Assembly (NCBI GenBank): GCA_902557785.1
Contig: CACEBP010000004.1
Location: forward strand, 1-64,000
Source of the DNA: an uncultured Pelagibacteraceae bacterium
GTDB taxonomy: Bacteria > Pseudomonadota > Alphaproteobacteria > Pelagibacterales > Pelagibacteraceae
DNA: 64,000 nt
Direction: 5' to 3'
A program made the position numbers and the translations under genes. Shown here piece by piece: positions 16,752-26,370 of the stretch (the first letter of the stretch is position 1; every line of letters begins with the position of its first letter). A model generated the notes under the pieces. The model saw only the letters and a list, made by a program, of their open reading frames with translations, did not search any database and was not told the origin of the DNA.

Positions 16752-17977
16752 CAAATTTTAAAGTTATTTATCAAATCTATAGACGATTTTAATCCATCTT
16801 CATGAAATCCGTAACCAAAATAACTTCCACAAAACCAAGTCCTTTTTTTTCCTTGTATTAATCTTAGATCTTTTTGAAGCGCAGTATTCTTTGAATTCAA
16901 ATATGGGTGGGTAAAATTAACTTTTTTAATAACAGAATTTTCGTTAATTTTATAAATAGGGTTTAAAGTTAAAAAATAATCTTTAGATGTATCTAAGTTT
17001 TGTAGTTTATTTAACCAATAGGTAATGCATGTCTTTTCTCCATCTGAAACGGAGTTCCAACTAGACCAGGCCCTTTTTTTATGAGGCATTAGTCTCTTAT
17101 CAGTATGTAAAAAAGCCTCATTCTTCACGTAATTAAATTTTTGTAATATTTTTTTTTCTTGTTCAGTTGGTTTTTCTATCATTCTTAAACTTTGGTCTGC
17201 ATGTGAAGCTAGAACTACTTGATCATAGTCAACATATTCATTGCCAATAATTACTCTGATATTGTCATCGCTTCTAATTAACTTATCCACTTTATAATTT
17301 TTAAAAATTTCTCCACTAATTTTATCTGTTACTTTTTTTACATAAGCTCTACTTCTATTTGAAACTGTGTACCATTGCGGTCTATTTTTAAATTTAAATA
17401 AACCATGATTTGTAAAAAAATTTAAAAAAAATTTTAATGGCATTTCCTTTGCTTTATTAAATGGCATTGACCAAATAGCAGCAACCATGGGTATTAAGTG
17501 ATATTCGATGAAGTATTTTGATAACTTTTTTTTATTAAGAAAACTTCCTAGAGTCTCCTCTTTAATTTCACTTTTAAGTAATTTTGGAGCAGTTTTATAA
17601 AATGAAATTATTTCTCTTATCATATATAAAAATTTTAAATTGAAAAAATTTCGTTTATTAGCAAAAATGCCTCCTAAACCACTTCCGCTATATTCGACAT
17701 TACTATTCTTAATTGATACAGAAAATGACATATCGCTTTTTTCATAAGGAACTTTTAATTCATTAAAAAAATTTACTAAATTTGGATAGGTAACCTCATT
17801 AAAAACAATAAAGCCTAAATCTACTGGAACAATTTTATCGCCTTCTTTTATCTCGTAGGTAAAAGAATGGCCTCCAAAATGGTCGTCTTTTTCGTATAGG
17901 TCGACTTTATATTTTTTTGAGAGAAAATATGCGGAAGATAATCCTGAGATACCTGAGCCGATAACAGCAATTTTCAT
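16751..17977 (-). CDS. FAD-dependent amine-oxidase-like oxidoreductase
   Basis: 408 residues, with dinucleotide-binding loop VIGSGISGLSSAYFLSKK at residues 5-22, a second flavin signature DDHFGGHSFTYEI, and a C-terminal flavin loop WFCGSYFGYGFHEDGLKS. This is the NAD/FAD protein first in the module, upstream of DUF1365, cfa and DUF3833. Members near CFA synthases are proposed to desaturate or oxidise methylated fatty acyl chains. It starts nine bases after gcvP ends, so it could also be read from the glycine-cleavage transcript. Confidence 0.85.
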   Translation of the reverse strand: MKIAVIGSGISGLSSAYFLSKKYKVDLYEKDDHFGGHSFTYEIKEGDKIVPVDLGFIVFNEVTYPNLVNFFNELKVPYEKSDMSFSVSIKNSNVEYSGSGLGGIFANKRNFFNLKFLYMIREIISFYKTAPKLLKSEIKEETLGSFLNKKKLSKYFIEYHLIPMVAAIWSMPFNKAKEMPLKFFLNFFTNHGLFKFKNRPQWYTVSNRSRAYVKKVTDKISGEIFKNYKVDKLIRSDDNIRVIIGNEYVDYDQVVLASHADQSLRMIEKPTEQEKKILQKFNYVKNEAFLHTDKRLMPHKKRAWSSWNSVSDGEKTCITYWLNKLQNLDTSKDYFLTLNPIYKINENSVIKKVNFTHPYLNSKNTALQKDLRLIQGKKRTWFCGSYFGYGFHEDGLKSSIDLINNFKI

Positions 17978-17986
17978 TAAAAAAGG

Positions 17987-20854
17987 TTAAGCAGCTTCAT
18001 CTTTATATTCATCCATTGAAGGACATGAACATACTAAATTTCTATCTCCAAAAACGTTGTCTACTCTAGCAACTGGTGCCCAGTATTTATTATTTTTTAC
18101 ATACTCAGTAGGAAAAGCTGCTTCCTCTCTTGAGTAAGTATGCTTCCACTCACTAGAGGCTAATTCGACATAAGTATGGGGCGCATTTTTCAGCGGGTTA
18201 TCTATTTTATCAAACTTTGATGACACCACTAAATTAATTTCTTTTTTAATTTTTATAAGTGCATTACAAAATTTATCAATTTCCTCTAAATTTTCACTTT
18301 CAGTTGGCTCAATCATAATTGTACCAGCAACAGGCCATGACATTGTTGGAGCATGATAACCAAAGTCAATTAATCTTTTTGCTAAATCCTCCTCAGAGAT
18401 TCCTGAACTTGCTTTAATTGGTCGGATGTCAATTATGCATTCATGTGCAACATTTCCATTTTTACCAGTGTATAGAACTTTGTAATCTTTGGATAATTTT
18501 TTTGAAATGTAATTTGCATTTAAAATTGAAACTTGTGAGGCTTTTTTCAATCCTTCAGCACCCATCATCTTAATATACATCCAAGATATTGGAAGTATAC
18601 TTGAGCTACCCCAAGGAGCAGCTGATACAGCTCCCATTCCATTCTTAGGGCCTGCCTCTTTAATAATTTTATGTGTTGGTAAAAATTCAGCTAAATGCTG
18701 AGCACAAGCGATTGGACCCATTCCTGGACCCCCTCCACCATGAGGTATACAAAATGTTTTATGTAAATTAATATGACAAACATCCGGTCCAAATTTCCCT
18801 GGTTTTGCAATACCCACAAGTGCGTTTAAATTTGCTCCATCCATATAAACTTGTCCGCCATGCTTATGAATAACATCACAAATTTCCATGATTTTTTCCT
18901 CAAACACGCCGTGAGTAGAGGGATATGTAACCATTAAGGCAGCTAAATCTTTTGAGTGTTTTTGAGCTTTATTTTTAAGATCGTCTATATCAACGTTTCC
19001 ATCATCATCACAGTTAACAACAACCACTTTCATCCCACACATTTGAGCGCTAGCTGGGTTAGTTCCATGAGCTGAGTCTGGGATCAGACAAACGTTACGA
19101 TTTTCTTGTTTATTATTCTTATGGAATTTTCTTATAGTCATAAGACCTGCATACTCTCCTTGTGCGCCAGAGTTAGGTTGTAAAGAGACTGCGTCATATC
19201 CAGTAATTTCTTTTAGATCATTAATTAGATCATTAAAAAGAATCTTATAACCTTCCATCTGATTTGTAGGAACAAAAGGATGTGGTAGTGAAAACTCTTT
19301 CCAGGTAATAGGAATTAATTCAGCTGTTGCATTGAGTTTCATAGTACAAGATCCTAAAGCAATCATTGACCTGTTTAGTGCAATATCACAATCTTCAAGT
19401 TTTTTTAAATATCTAAGCATTTCAGTCTCAGAATGATATTTGTTAAAAACTGGGTGAGTTAAGTATTTTGAAGTTCTTAAAAGATTTTTTGGAAGATTGT
19501 CTAATTCAACCTTTACATCTTGCTTAATCGTTTTAGAAATTCTAAATAATTTTAATAATAAATTTACGTCATCAAGTTTTTTTGCCTCATCAAAAGCAAC
19601 TGAAAGACTTTCTTCATCAACTTTTCTTAAGTTGATATTTTCTTTTAATGCAGCATCATAAATTGAATTTGTTTTTTCATTGGTTTTAATCGTAACAGTA
19701 TCGAAAAAATGATCTGATAAAATCTTGTAACCACCAGCTTTAATATTATCAGCGAAAATTTTAGCTAATTTTGAAGTTCTATTAGCTATTTTAAGTATTC
19801 CTTCTGGTCCGTGATAAATTGCAAAAGCAGCGGAGATGATAGCTAATAAAGCTTGAGCGGTACAAATGTTGCTTGTCGCTTTATCTCTTCTGATGTGTTG
19901 CTCCCTAGTTTGCAAAGAAAGCCTGTAAGCTTTTTTCCCGTGTCTATCTTTAGATACACCTATAATTCTTCCTGGCATTGATCTTTTAAATTCTTCCTTA
20001 GTTGCAAAAAATGCTGCATGAGGGCCACCATATCCCATTGGTATACCAAATCTTTGAGCGCTACCAACGGCGATGTCAGCGCCAAGTTCTGCTGGAGTTT
20101 TTAATCTAGCTAAAGCCAATAAATCACAAACTAAAATAGCTTTTCCATTTTTTTTATGTATTTGACTAATGCTTTCACTTGGATCGTTTATCTCACCTAA
20201 AGTTCCTGGGTAGGATAAAACTCCGCAAATAATGTCCTCATTAATTTTTGAAAGTTCTTTTTTTTCATCGCCAATAATTAATTCTAAACCAAAAGGGTTA
20301 GTTCTTGTCTTTATAAGATCAATAGTTTGAGGATTACAATTGCTCGAAATAAATATTTTTTTTGAATTAGTCTTGTCTAATCTCTGGCTTAAACCTACTG
20401 CTTCTGCAGTTGCTGTTGATTCATCTAATAAAGAAGCATTTGCAATATCCATGCCTGTTAAGTCAATTATTGATTGTTGAAAATTTAAAAGCATTTCTAG
20501 ACGACCTTGCGCTACTTCAGGCTGATACGGTGTATACGAAGTGTACCATCCTGGATTTTCTAAAATATTTCTTAAAATTACATTAGGTGTAATAGAGTTA
20601 TAGTATCCCATTCCAATAAAATTTCTAAAGATTTTATTTTTTTTAGAAATAGATTTTAATTTTTTTAAAGCATCATTTTCAGACATTGGTTGATCAATTT
20701 TTAGATCATCTTTTAATAAGATTTTTTCTGGTACAGTATTGCTCATTAGATCTTCTAATGATTTGTAACCAACGTATTGCAACATTTTCAACTGATCTTC
20801 TTTAGAAGGACCAATATGTCTTTTAATAAATTCCTTTGAATTATCGTCAATCAT
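17987..20854 (-). CDS. gcvP: glycine dehydrogenase (P protein)
   Basis: Single-chain P protein of 955 residues that decarboxylates glycine using pyridoxal phosphate and passes the aminomethyl group to lipoyl-GcvH. The PLP lysine lies in NLHKTFCIPHGGGGPGMG near residue 700. The N-terminal non-catalytic repeat carries DIAVGSAQRFGIPMGYGGPH. The length equals the fused homodimer-type enzyme. It follows gcvH with no gap, completing a gcvT-gcvH-gcvP operon under the glycine riboswitch. Confidence 0.98.
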   Translation of the reverse strand: MIDDNSKEFIKRHIGPSKEDQLKMLQYVGYKSLEDLMSNTVPEKILLKDDLKIDQPMSENDALKKLKSISKKNKIFRNFIGMGYYNSITPNVILRNILENPGWYTSYTPYQPEVAQGRLEMLLNFQQSIIDLTGMDIANASLLDESTATAEAVGLSQRLDKTNSKKIFISSNCNPQTIDLIKTRTNPFGLELIIGDEKKELSKINEDIICGVLSYPGTLGEINDPSESISQIHKKNGKAILVCDLLALARLKTPAELGADIAVGSAQRFGIPMGYGGPHAAFFATKEEFKRSMPGRIIGVSKDRHGKKAYRLSLQTREQHIRRDKATSNICTAQALLAIISAAFAIYHGPEGILKIANRTSKLAKIFADNIKAGGYKILSDHFFDTVTIKTNEKTNSIYDAALKENINLRKVDEESLSVAFDEAKKLDDVNLLLKLFRISKTIKQDVKVELDNLPKNLLRTSKYLTHPVFNKYHSETEMLRYLKKLEDCDIALNRSMIALGSCTMKLNATAELIPITWKEFSLPHPFVPTNQMEGYKILFNDLINDLKEITGYDAVSLQPNSGAQGEYAGLMTIRKFHKNNKQENRNVCLIPDSAHGTNPASAQMCGMKVVVVNCDDDGNVDIDDLKNKAQKHSKDLAALMVTYPSTHGVFEEKIMEICDVIHKHGGQVYMDGANLNALVGIAKPGKFGPDVCHINLHKTFCIPHGGGGPGMGPIACAQHLAEFLPTHKIIKEAGPKNGMGAVSAAPWGSSSILPISWMYIKMMGAEGLKKASQVSILNANYISKKLSKDYKVLYTGKNGNVAHECIIDIRPIKASSGISEEDLAKRLIDFGYHAPTMSWPVAGTIMIEPTESENLEEIDKFCNALIKIKKEINLVVSSKFDKIDNPLKNAPHTYVELASSEWKHTYSREEAAFPTEYVKNNKYWAPVARVDNVFGDRNLVCSCPSMDEYKDEAA

Positions 20855-21235
20855 TTAACTTGGGTTCTCCTTACAAAATTTATCATATTCGTCTTTTGAC
20901 ATTAGGGAGTCATACTCACCTTTATCTTTTATCTTTAACTTAAAAAACCAGCTTGCTCCTTCAGGGTCTGTATTAACACTACCAGGATCATCTGCTATAG
21001 CTTTATTTCCCTCAGTAATTTCCCCAGAAATAGGAGAATAAACATCACTTGCGGCTTTGGTAGACTCTACAACAGCAGCTTGACCTTCCTTTTCAACAGC
21101 TTTTCCTGCGTCAGGGACTTCTACAAAAACAATATCCCCTAGCATTTCAGTTGCATGTTTCGTTATCCCAACAGTGGCTAAATCACCATCCAATGAAACC
21201 CATTCATGTTTCTTAGAAAATTTTTTTTCACTCAT
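20855..21235 (-). CDS. gcvH: glycine cleavage H protein
   Basis: 126-residue lipoyl carrier. The lipoylated lysine is K60 in [14 protein letters not shown], preceded by the usual [13 protein letters not shown]. It shuttles the aminomethyl intermediate between P, T and L proteins in the cytoplasm. It lies 12 bases after gcvT, with an AAGGAGAG ribosome site upstream, and abuts gcvP. Confidence 0.97.
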   Translation of the reverse strand: MSEKKFSKKHEWVSLDGDLATVGITKHATEMLGDIVFVEVPDAGKAVEKEGQAAVVESTKAASDVYSPISGEITEGNKAIADDPGSVNTDPEGASWFFKLKIKDKGEYDSLMSKDEYDKFCKENPS

Positions 21236-21247
21236 ATTTACTCTCCT

Positions 21248-22342
21248 TTATTTAACATAACTTTTTTTATAAAATGGAAGTTCAGAAATTTTACCCCCAT
21301 ATTTTTTTCCTCTTACTTCAAGCTGAATAGGTGTACCTATTTCTGAAAATTCTGATTTTACGTATCCCATTGCAACTGGAGCGTTTACACTTGGACCAAA
21401 AGTGCCACTAGTAACGAATCCAATTTCATTATTTTCTGATGAAAAAATTTTTGTATTTTCTCTAGCAATTACTTTTCCATCTGGCTTAATACCAACTCTA
21501 ATTTTTTCACTTCCTTTAGCTAAAAGGTTTTTTATTGTTTCCCATCCATTAAAGCCACCAACTTCTCTTCTTTTTTTTGCTATAGCCCATTTCAAATTAG
21601 CCTCAACCGGATTTATTTTTTCATTTAAATCGTGGCCATATAAACATAGACCAGCTTCTAATCTTAATGTATCTCGAGCTCCTAAACCGATTGGTTTAAC
21701 TTCATTGGAAATTAAGTAATCGATAAATTTTTCAACTTTTTTGTTAGAAATTGAGATTTCAAAACCATCTTCACCTGTATATCCCGATCTAGTTACATAA
21801 AGTTTTTCACCGTCATAATCAAAATTATTTCCTGCCATAAATTTTAAATTTGCAACACCAGGTATTAATTTATCTAAAATCTCTACGGATTTGGGGCCTT
21901 GCAATGCTATCAAAGATAAATCATTGTTTAAAAGATGTTTATGATTATCTTTTAAAAATTGTGAAATTTGTTTTATGTCGTTCTCCTTGCAAGCAGCATT
22001 TAAAATTATACAGAAACCTTTTTCTGTTCTTGTGATAATTAAATCATCTATTATTCCACCTTCATTATTGAGTAAAAAAGAATACTTCGAGTGATTGATT
22101 TTTAAATTTTTTAGATCAGCTGGTATAATTTTTTCAAGAGACTCAATTAATGTTTCATCACCTTCTAGAAAAAATTGCCCCATGTGTGAGACGTCAAAAA
22201 ACCCAGCGTGCGTTCTTGTAGAAATATGTTCTTTTACAATGCCATCTTTATATTGAATTGGCATTTCATATCCAGCAAATGGAACAAATTTTGCTCCTAA
22301 GTTTTTATGATAATTATATAAAGCTGTCTTTTGTATTTCCAT
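21248..22342 (-). CDS. gcvT: glycine cleavage T protein (aminomethyltransferase)
   Basis: 364 residues from ATG 22342 (MEIQKTALYNYH). The frame stays open upstream to 22486, but that extra part is the translated riboswitch and is not protein. The enzyme transfers the methylene group to tetrahydrofolate and releases ammonia. Landmarks are FAGYEMPIQY, DVSHMGQFFLEG, SGYTGEDGFEIS and GLGARDTLRLEAGLCLYGHDL. First gene of the gcvTHP operon and directly behind the riboswitch. Confidence 0.97.
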   Translation of the reverse strand: MEIQKTALYNYHKNLGAKFVPFAGYEMPIQYKDGIVKEHISTRTHAGFFDVSHMGQFFLEGDETLIESLEKIIPADLKNLKINHSKYSFLLNNEGGIIDDLIITRTEKGFCIILNAACKENDIKQISQFLKDNHKHLLNNDLSLIALQGPKSVEILDKLIPGVANLKFMAGNNFDYDGEKLYVTRSGYTGEDGFEISISNKKVEKFIDYLISNEVKPIGLGARDTLRLEAGLCLYGHDLNEKINPVEANLKWAIAKKRREVGGFNGWETIKNLLAKGSEKIRVGIKPDGKVIARENTKIFSSENNEIGFVTSGTFGPSVNAPVAMGYVKSEFSEIGTPIQLEVRGKKYGGKISELPFYKKSYVK

Positions 22343-22359
22343 AATAACTCTTTTTCTCA

Positions 22360-22506
22360 AACCCCATCTGTCTATGTACCTGAGAGATTTAATCCTTCGG
22401 TGAGGCTTACGCCTGCTTTCCAGAGTTATTACGGTAACGGTCCTTTTGCCTGAGAGTTTCCGGGGTGGTTGCTCCTTCGGCGCCAAAATGGTCTCTCCCG
22501 TTACGT
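22360..22506 (-). ncRNA. tandem glycine riboswitch
   Basis: On the minus strand two consecutive glycine-aptamer-like domains precede gcvT. The first (about 22438-22506) reads GGGAGAGACC, GCCGAAGGAGCAA and CCCCGGAAACTCTCAGGCAAAAGGACCG. The second (about 22360-22436) reads CTGGAAAGCAGGC, CACCGAAGGATTAAATCTCTCAGG and ends GACAGATGGGG. These are the conserved cores of the gcvT-motif RNA. Glycine riboswitches before gcvT are established in SAR11. The expected role is to turn on glycine cleavage when glycine is abundant. I do not see a strong terminator between it and gcvT, so control may be at translation. Confidence 0.93.
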
Positions 22507-22551
22507 TGAGGACTTTCCTCTAATTGTAATAAAAAGTCAAATGCAAATTAT

Positions 22552-23415
22552 TCAAGTCTTGCTATGTTTTTTGTCAAAACTCTTTAATATTATTGCTGAA
22601 ATAATGATTAATCCACCTATGAATACACTTATTGGAGGAATTTCATTCAAAAATAACCATACCCATAGAGGTCCACATAAAGTTTCCATTAACATAAGCA
22701 AACCTACTGTGGCTGAAGCCGTCGTCCTTGAACCAATGGTTATACATATAAATCCCAGTGCTAATTGGGGAACACCTAATAAAAAACCCATAAAAAGATC
22801 ATGTGAAGTAAATTCAAAAGATTTAGATAAAATAGCGCCATAAATTAAACTAAAAATTCCAGAGTAAAGCATTGCTGGGACCATATCTAAATTAGAATTT
22901 TTTCTTATTATCATAACGTAAATTGCAAAATTAATTGGAATTACCAGTGCAACTAGATTGCCAAATAATGAACCTGTTGAAATTGAGTCTCCAACCATTA
23001 TTAGGATTCCGCTCATAGCTAAAAAAATTGAGGATGATCCAATTAAAGAAACTTTTTCTTTTAAATAAAAAAATCCAAAAATTGCTAAAAACATTGTTTG
23101 AGTGCTAATTATAAATACGACATTAGCTACTGTCGTATTGTTCATGGCAACAATAAAAGCTACAAAACTAAAAGACATTACAAAGCCTCCAAGTATACCT
23201 GGAGCACCCGAGTCCTTGATAATTTTAATAACTTTATGTTTATAAGTAAAAGACAAAAATAAAATAAGTGCAATTATAAAAAAAAATGATCTTAAAAATA
23301 ATATTTGCCAAACATCAGCTTCTTGAAATGATCTAACAATAAAACCTCCCCAGCTTAAACAAAATCCTCCAAACAAAAGAAGAATATATCCAGGAATTTT
23401 ATAAAGAAACATCAT
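22552..23415 (-). CDS. DMT/EamA-family transporter
   Basis: 287 residues with ten predicted membrane helices in two EamA halves. Landmarks are FIVRSFQEADVWQILFLRSFFF in the first half and PQLALGFICITIGSRTTASATVGLLMLMETLCGPLWVW in the second. Such proteins usually export amino acids or other small metabolites; the substrate is not deducible. It starts immediately after the MATE gene on the same strand, so the pair is an operon. The start is either of two adjacent ATG codons (23415 or 23412). Confidence 0.82.
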   Translation of the reverse strand: MMFLYKIPGYILLLFGGFCLSWGGFIVRSFQEADVWQILFLRSFFFIIALILFLSFTYKHKVIKIIKDSGAPGILGGFVMSFSFVAFIVAMNNTTVANVVFIISTQTMFLAIFGFFYLKEKVSLIGSSSIFLAMSGILIMVGDSISTGSLFGNLVALVIPINFAIYVMIIRKNSNLDMVPAMLYSGIFSLIYGAILSKSFEFTSHDLFMGFLLGVPQLALGFICITIGSRTTASATVGLLMLMETLCGPLWVWLFLNEIPPISVFIGGLIIISAIILKSFDKKHSKT

Positions 23416-24741
23416 TTAAAACTTTTTTAAGATCTTATTAAAATAAAATTTTAATGTTAAAGATCTAAATACCATAAAACACAAAAGTGAAAACCATAAT
23501 CCATGATTGCCAAAAGATTTAGTTAAATAAATAGAAATAATTATAAAACTTATAACAGAAAAGATCATTGCATTTCTCAATTCTTTTGTCTGTGAAGCGC
23601 CTATAAATATACCGTCAAGTTGATAACAGAACGAAGCGATAGGTGGAATTATAATGACCCATAAGAAATGTTTATATGAAATAAATCTTAATAATTCTAT
23701 ATCTGTCATAATATTAATAATTTGTTTGAAAAAAATTATATAAACGAGAGATACAATTATTGCTGTAATAAAACTGATTTGTATTGAATTTTTTACAACA
23801 GATAAAAAAGAATTTTTAATTTTTCTTCCAATGGTAAAACCCACAACTCCCTCAGTGGAAAATGCATAAGCGTCTAAAAAAAAAGCAGCTAATATAATAA
23901 ATTGCATTAATATAGCATTTACAGCTAAATAATCTTCTCCAAGTTTTGAACCTAAATATGTGACCCATAAAAATGAAAAAGTTAAAAATAAAGTTCTAAT
24001 AAAAATATCTAAATTTATATTAAATAGTTTTAAAAGTTTTGATTTAATAACAATTTTTTCAAATCTAGGTATTAATTTATATTTTTTGATTATAAATCTG
24101 TAAGTAAATAAACTGAAAATAATTACTGTTATAAAACTTGCAAATAAAGTACCGAGAGCGACACCAAATACATCTAGATTGTAAGATAAAACTAAAATAG
24201 AACTAAAAACTATATTCAAAATAGATAAAGTTACTATCATAAAACTAGAAATCTTTGTTTTTTGTATTCCAAGATAAAATCCAGCTAAAATATAGATTGT
24301 TAACTCTGCCGGAACCGAAAGAACTCTAACATTTAAATAAGTATTAATTAAATTATATGTTTCTAAAGACGTATTAAAAAAATGTTGAATAGAAATGTTT
24401 ATTAAAGGTTTTAAAATTATAATTACTAAAGCTATCGCCATAGCAATTACAAAATTTCTCAATAATGTTCTTACAATTTCTCTATAATCACCTCTACCAT
24501 AAGCTTGAGAAACAATTCCAACAGTGCCCATTCTTAAAAAACCAAAACTCCAAATAACCATAGTCATTACTGATGTAGCGATGCTCGTTGCAGCTAGATA
24601 TTTTGTTTCTCCAAGATTTCCCATTAAACCGGTGTCCACAATTCCGACCAAAGGAATAGCCAAGTTTGAAAAAAACACTGGAATGGACAACAAGATGATT
24701 TGTTTTTTTGAAAATTTTGTTGAATATTTTGCTAATTTCAT
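23416..24741 (-). CDS. MATE-family efflux transporter
   Basis: 441 residues with twelve hydrophobic helices. The MATE start pattern is evident: LSIPVFFSNLAIPLVGIVDTGLMGNLGETKYLAATSIATSV. The second half repeats it less clearly. It belongs to the DinF-like branch by feel (compact, no long loops). It exports drugs or metabolites using a sodium or proton gradient. Divergent from the TerC-family gene, with 49 bases between the starts. Confidence 0.87.
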   Translation of the reverse strand: MKLAKYSTKFSKKQIILLSIPVFFSNLAIPLVGIVDTGLMGNLGETKYLAATSIATSVMTMVIWSFGFLRMGTVGIVSQAYGRGDYREIVRTLLRNFVIAMAIALVIIILKPLINISIQHFFNTSLETYNLINTYLNVRVLSVPAELTIYILAGFYLGIQKTKISSFMIVTLSILNIVFSSILVLSYNLDVFGVALGTLFASFITVIIFSLFTYRFIIKKYKLIPRFEKIVIKSKLLKLFNINLDIFIRTLFLTFSFLWVTYLGSKLGEDYLAVNAILMQFIILAAFFLDAYAFSTEGVVGFTIGRKIKNSFLSVVKNSIQISFITAIIVSLVYIIFFKQIINIMTDIELLRFISYKHFLWVIIIPPIASFCYQLDGIFIGASQTKELRNAMIFSVISFIIISIYLTKSFGNHGLWFSLLCFMVFRSLTLKFYFNKILKKF

Positions 24742-24790
24742 TTTTCTGCTTTAAAATATATAATTATGCTTATATACACCTCTTAGGACA

Positions 24791-25411
24791 ATGTTAGAGC
24801 AATTATTTATCACCTTTCAAATACTTATAATCGATGTTGTAATGGCCGCAGATAATGCCATCATTATAGGCCTTATTGCTGCAAACTTTGCACCTGACAA
24901 TAGAAAAAAAATTATTGCATTGGGTGTAGCTGGAGCTTTTATTTTTAGAATATTTTTTGCAACAGGTGCAAATTATATATTTGAATTTCCTTGGGTAAAA
25001 ATACTAGGTGGATTACTTTTAATATGGGTAATCAACAATCTAAGACAAGATTTCTTTGGTCAAAATAAAGTTAGATCTCCACAATTAAAGTCAAAAGAAC
25101 CAAAAAGTTTTGGAACTGGTGTTTATCAGGTTTTAATCGCTGACCTAACATTAAGTTTTGATAACGTGTTAGCTGTAGTAGCAGCATCTAAAGGAAACTT
25201 TCATATCATGGTTATTGGGCTCTTATTATCTGTATTTCTTATCGCCACACTTGCGAGTTACTTTGCAGACTTTATAAAAAGACATCAATGGCTTGGATAT
25301 TTAGGGTTAATTGTAATTTTAATTATCGCATTACAGTTAATAATTGGAGGTCTTGTAAACTACGAAGTCCTATCTATTAACGAGAAATTTAAATTCTTAT
25401 TCGCAATATGA
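24791..25411 (+). CDS. TerC/YjbE-family membrane protein
   Basis: 206 residues with about seven helices and the two acidic intramembrane signatures of the family, DVVMAADNAIIIG near residue 15 and DLTLSFDNVLAVVAA near residue 120. TerC-family proteins are linked to metal (manganese) export and tellurium tolerance. The short YjbE-type form fits here. The stop overlaps the next start by four bases (ATGA), so it is co-translated with the FAD oxidoreductase. Confidence 0.88.
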   Translation: MLEQLFITFQILIIDVVMAADNAIIIGLIAANFAPDNRKKIIALGVAGAFIFRIFFATGANYIFEFPWVKILGGLLLIWVINNLRQDFFGQNKVRSPQLKSKEPKSFGTGVYQVLIADLTLSFDNVLAVVAASKGNFHIMVIGLLLSVFLIATLASYFADFIKRHQWLGYLGLIVILIIALQLIIGGLVNYEVLSINEKFKFLFAI

Positions 25412-26370
25412 TAGATTTTTGCGTTCTAGGGTCAGGGATTGCTGGCTCTACAATTGCAAATCTTTTATCTAAAAAATACTCAGTTCATGTCTTCGACAAA
25501 GCAAGAGGTCCCGGAGGTAGATCATCAAATAAAAGGTTTAAAAAAAATCTAAACTTTGATCATGGAGTTCAATATATATCTCCAAAATCAAAACCATTTA
25601 TCAAATATATTCATAAACTTTATAAAAATAGAATTTTAAAAAGTTGGGACGATAATCATTTAGATTTTACGTTTGAGAAAAAATATTCTTTAACTAAATA
25701 TATAGGCAGAAAATCTAATAATGATTTAGTTAAATATAATTTAAAAAATATCAAGCAATCATTTGCTTCACCAATTGAAAAAATCGATTTTAAAAAATAT
25801 TTTTGGGAAATTACTCTTAAAAATAAATCAAAATATCAATTTAAATCAATTATTATAACCTGTCCTTTCCCCCAATTAAAAAAAATAGCAAAGAATTATT
25901 TAGATAAAAATATCTTAAAACTTAAAGTTCAAATGCAACCTAATATTACAGTGATGATAGCTTTAAAAAATCAAAAAAATCTTCCTATTAGTTCAATAAA
26001 ATTTAATGATGATATTTTAGCTTGGGCTGCAAATGAAAATAGTAAAAAAAGATTTAAATCAAGTATAAATTTATGGACACTTCAAGCTACACTTAAATGG
26101 TCAAAAAAAACTATAAATAAATATAAAACTGATAAATCAATTATGAATCAATTGATTACACGATTTATAAAATTAACAGGATTTAAAAAAAATAAAATAA
26201 TCTTTAAAAAAATTCATGGTTGGAAGTATTCATATAACTATGAAAAAACACCATACTTAAGTATTTGGAATAAAAAAATTAATTTAGGAGTTTGTGGAGA
26301 TTGGTTTAACGGACCTAAAGTTGAAAATGCCTGGCTGAGTGCTAATGATCTTGCAAAAAAAATAAAATAA
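25408..26370 (+). CDS. FAD-dependent oxidoreductase, renalase-like
   Basis: 320 residues. Flavin-binding loop VLGSGIAGSTIANLLSKK at residues 6-23, then FDKARGPGGRSSNKR and DHGVQYIS, the typical start of renalase-like NAD(P)/FAD proteins. The C-terminus has LGVCGDWFNGPKVENAWLSANDLA, the second flavin site. The middle is very lysine- and asparagine-rich. Substrate unknown. Co-transcribed with the TerC gene, and it ends one base from the convergent prpD. Confidence 0.82.
   Translation: MIDFCVLGSGIAGSTIANLLSKKYSVHVFDKARGPGGRSSNKRFKKNLNFDHGVQYISPKSKPFIKYIHKLYKNRILKSWDDNHLDFTFEKKYSLTKYIGRKSNNDLVKYNLKNIKQSFASPIEKIDFKKYFWEITLKNKSKYQFKSIIITCPFPQLKKIAKNYLDKNILKLKVQMQPNITVMIALKNQKNLPISSIKFNDDILAWAANENSKKRFKSSINLWTLQATLKWSKKTINKYKTDKSIMNQLITRFIKLTGFKKNKIIFKKIHGWKYSYNYEKTPYLSIWNKKINLGVCGDWFNGPKVENAWLSANDLAKKIK

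Noticed and set aside
22343-22486. 48-codon N-terminal extension of gcvT
   Set aside because: This region is the tandem glycine riboswitch. The family N-terminus begins at ATG 22342.
22469-22843. plus-strand 124-codon frame
   Set aside because: Opposite the DMT transporter and part of the riboswitch; no domain features.
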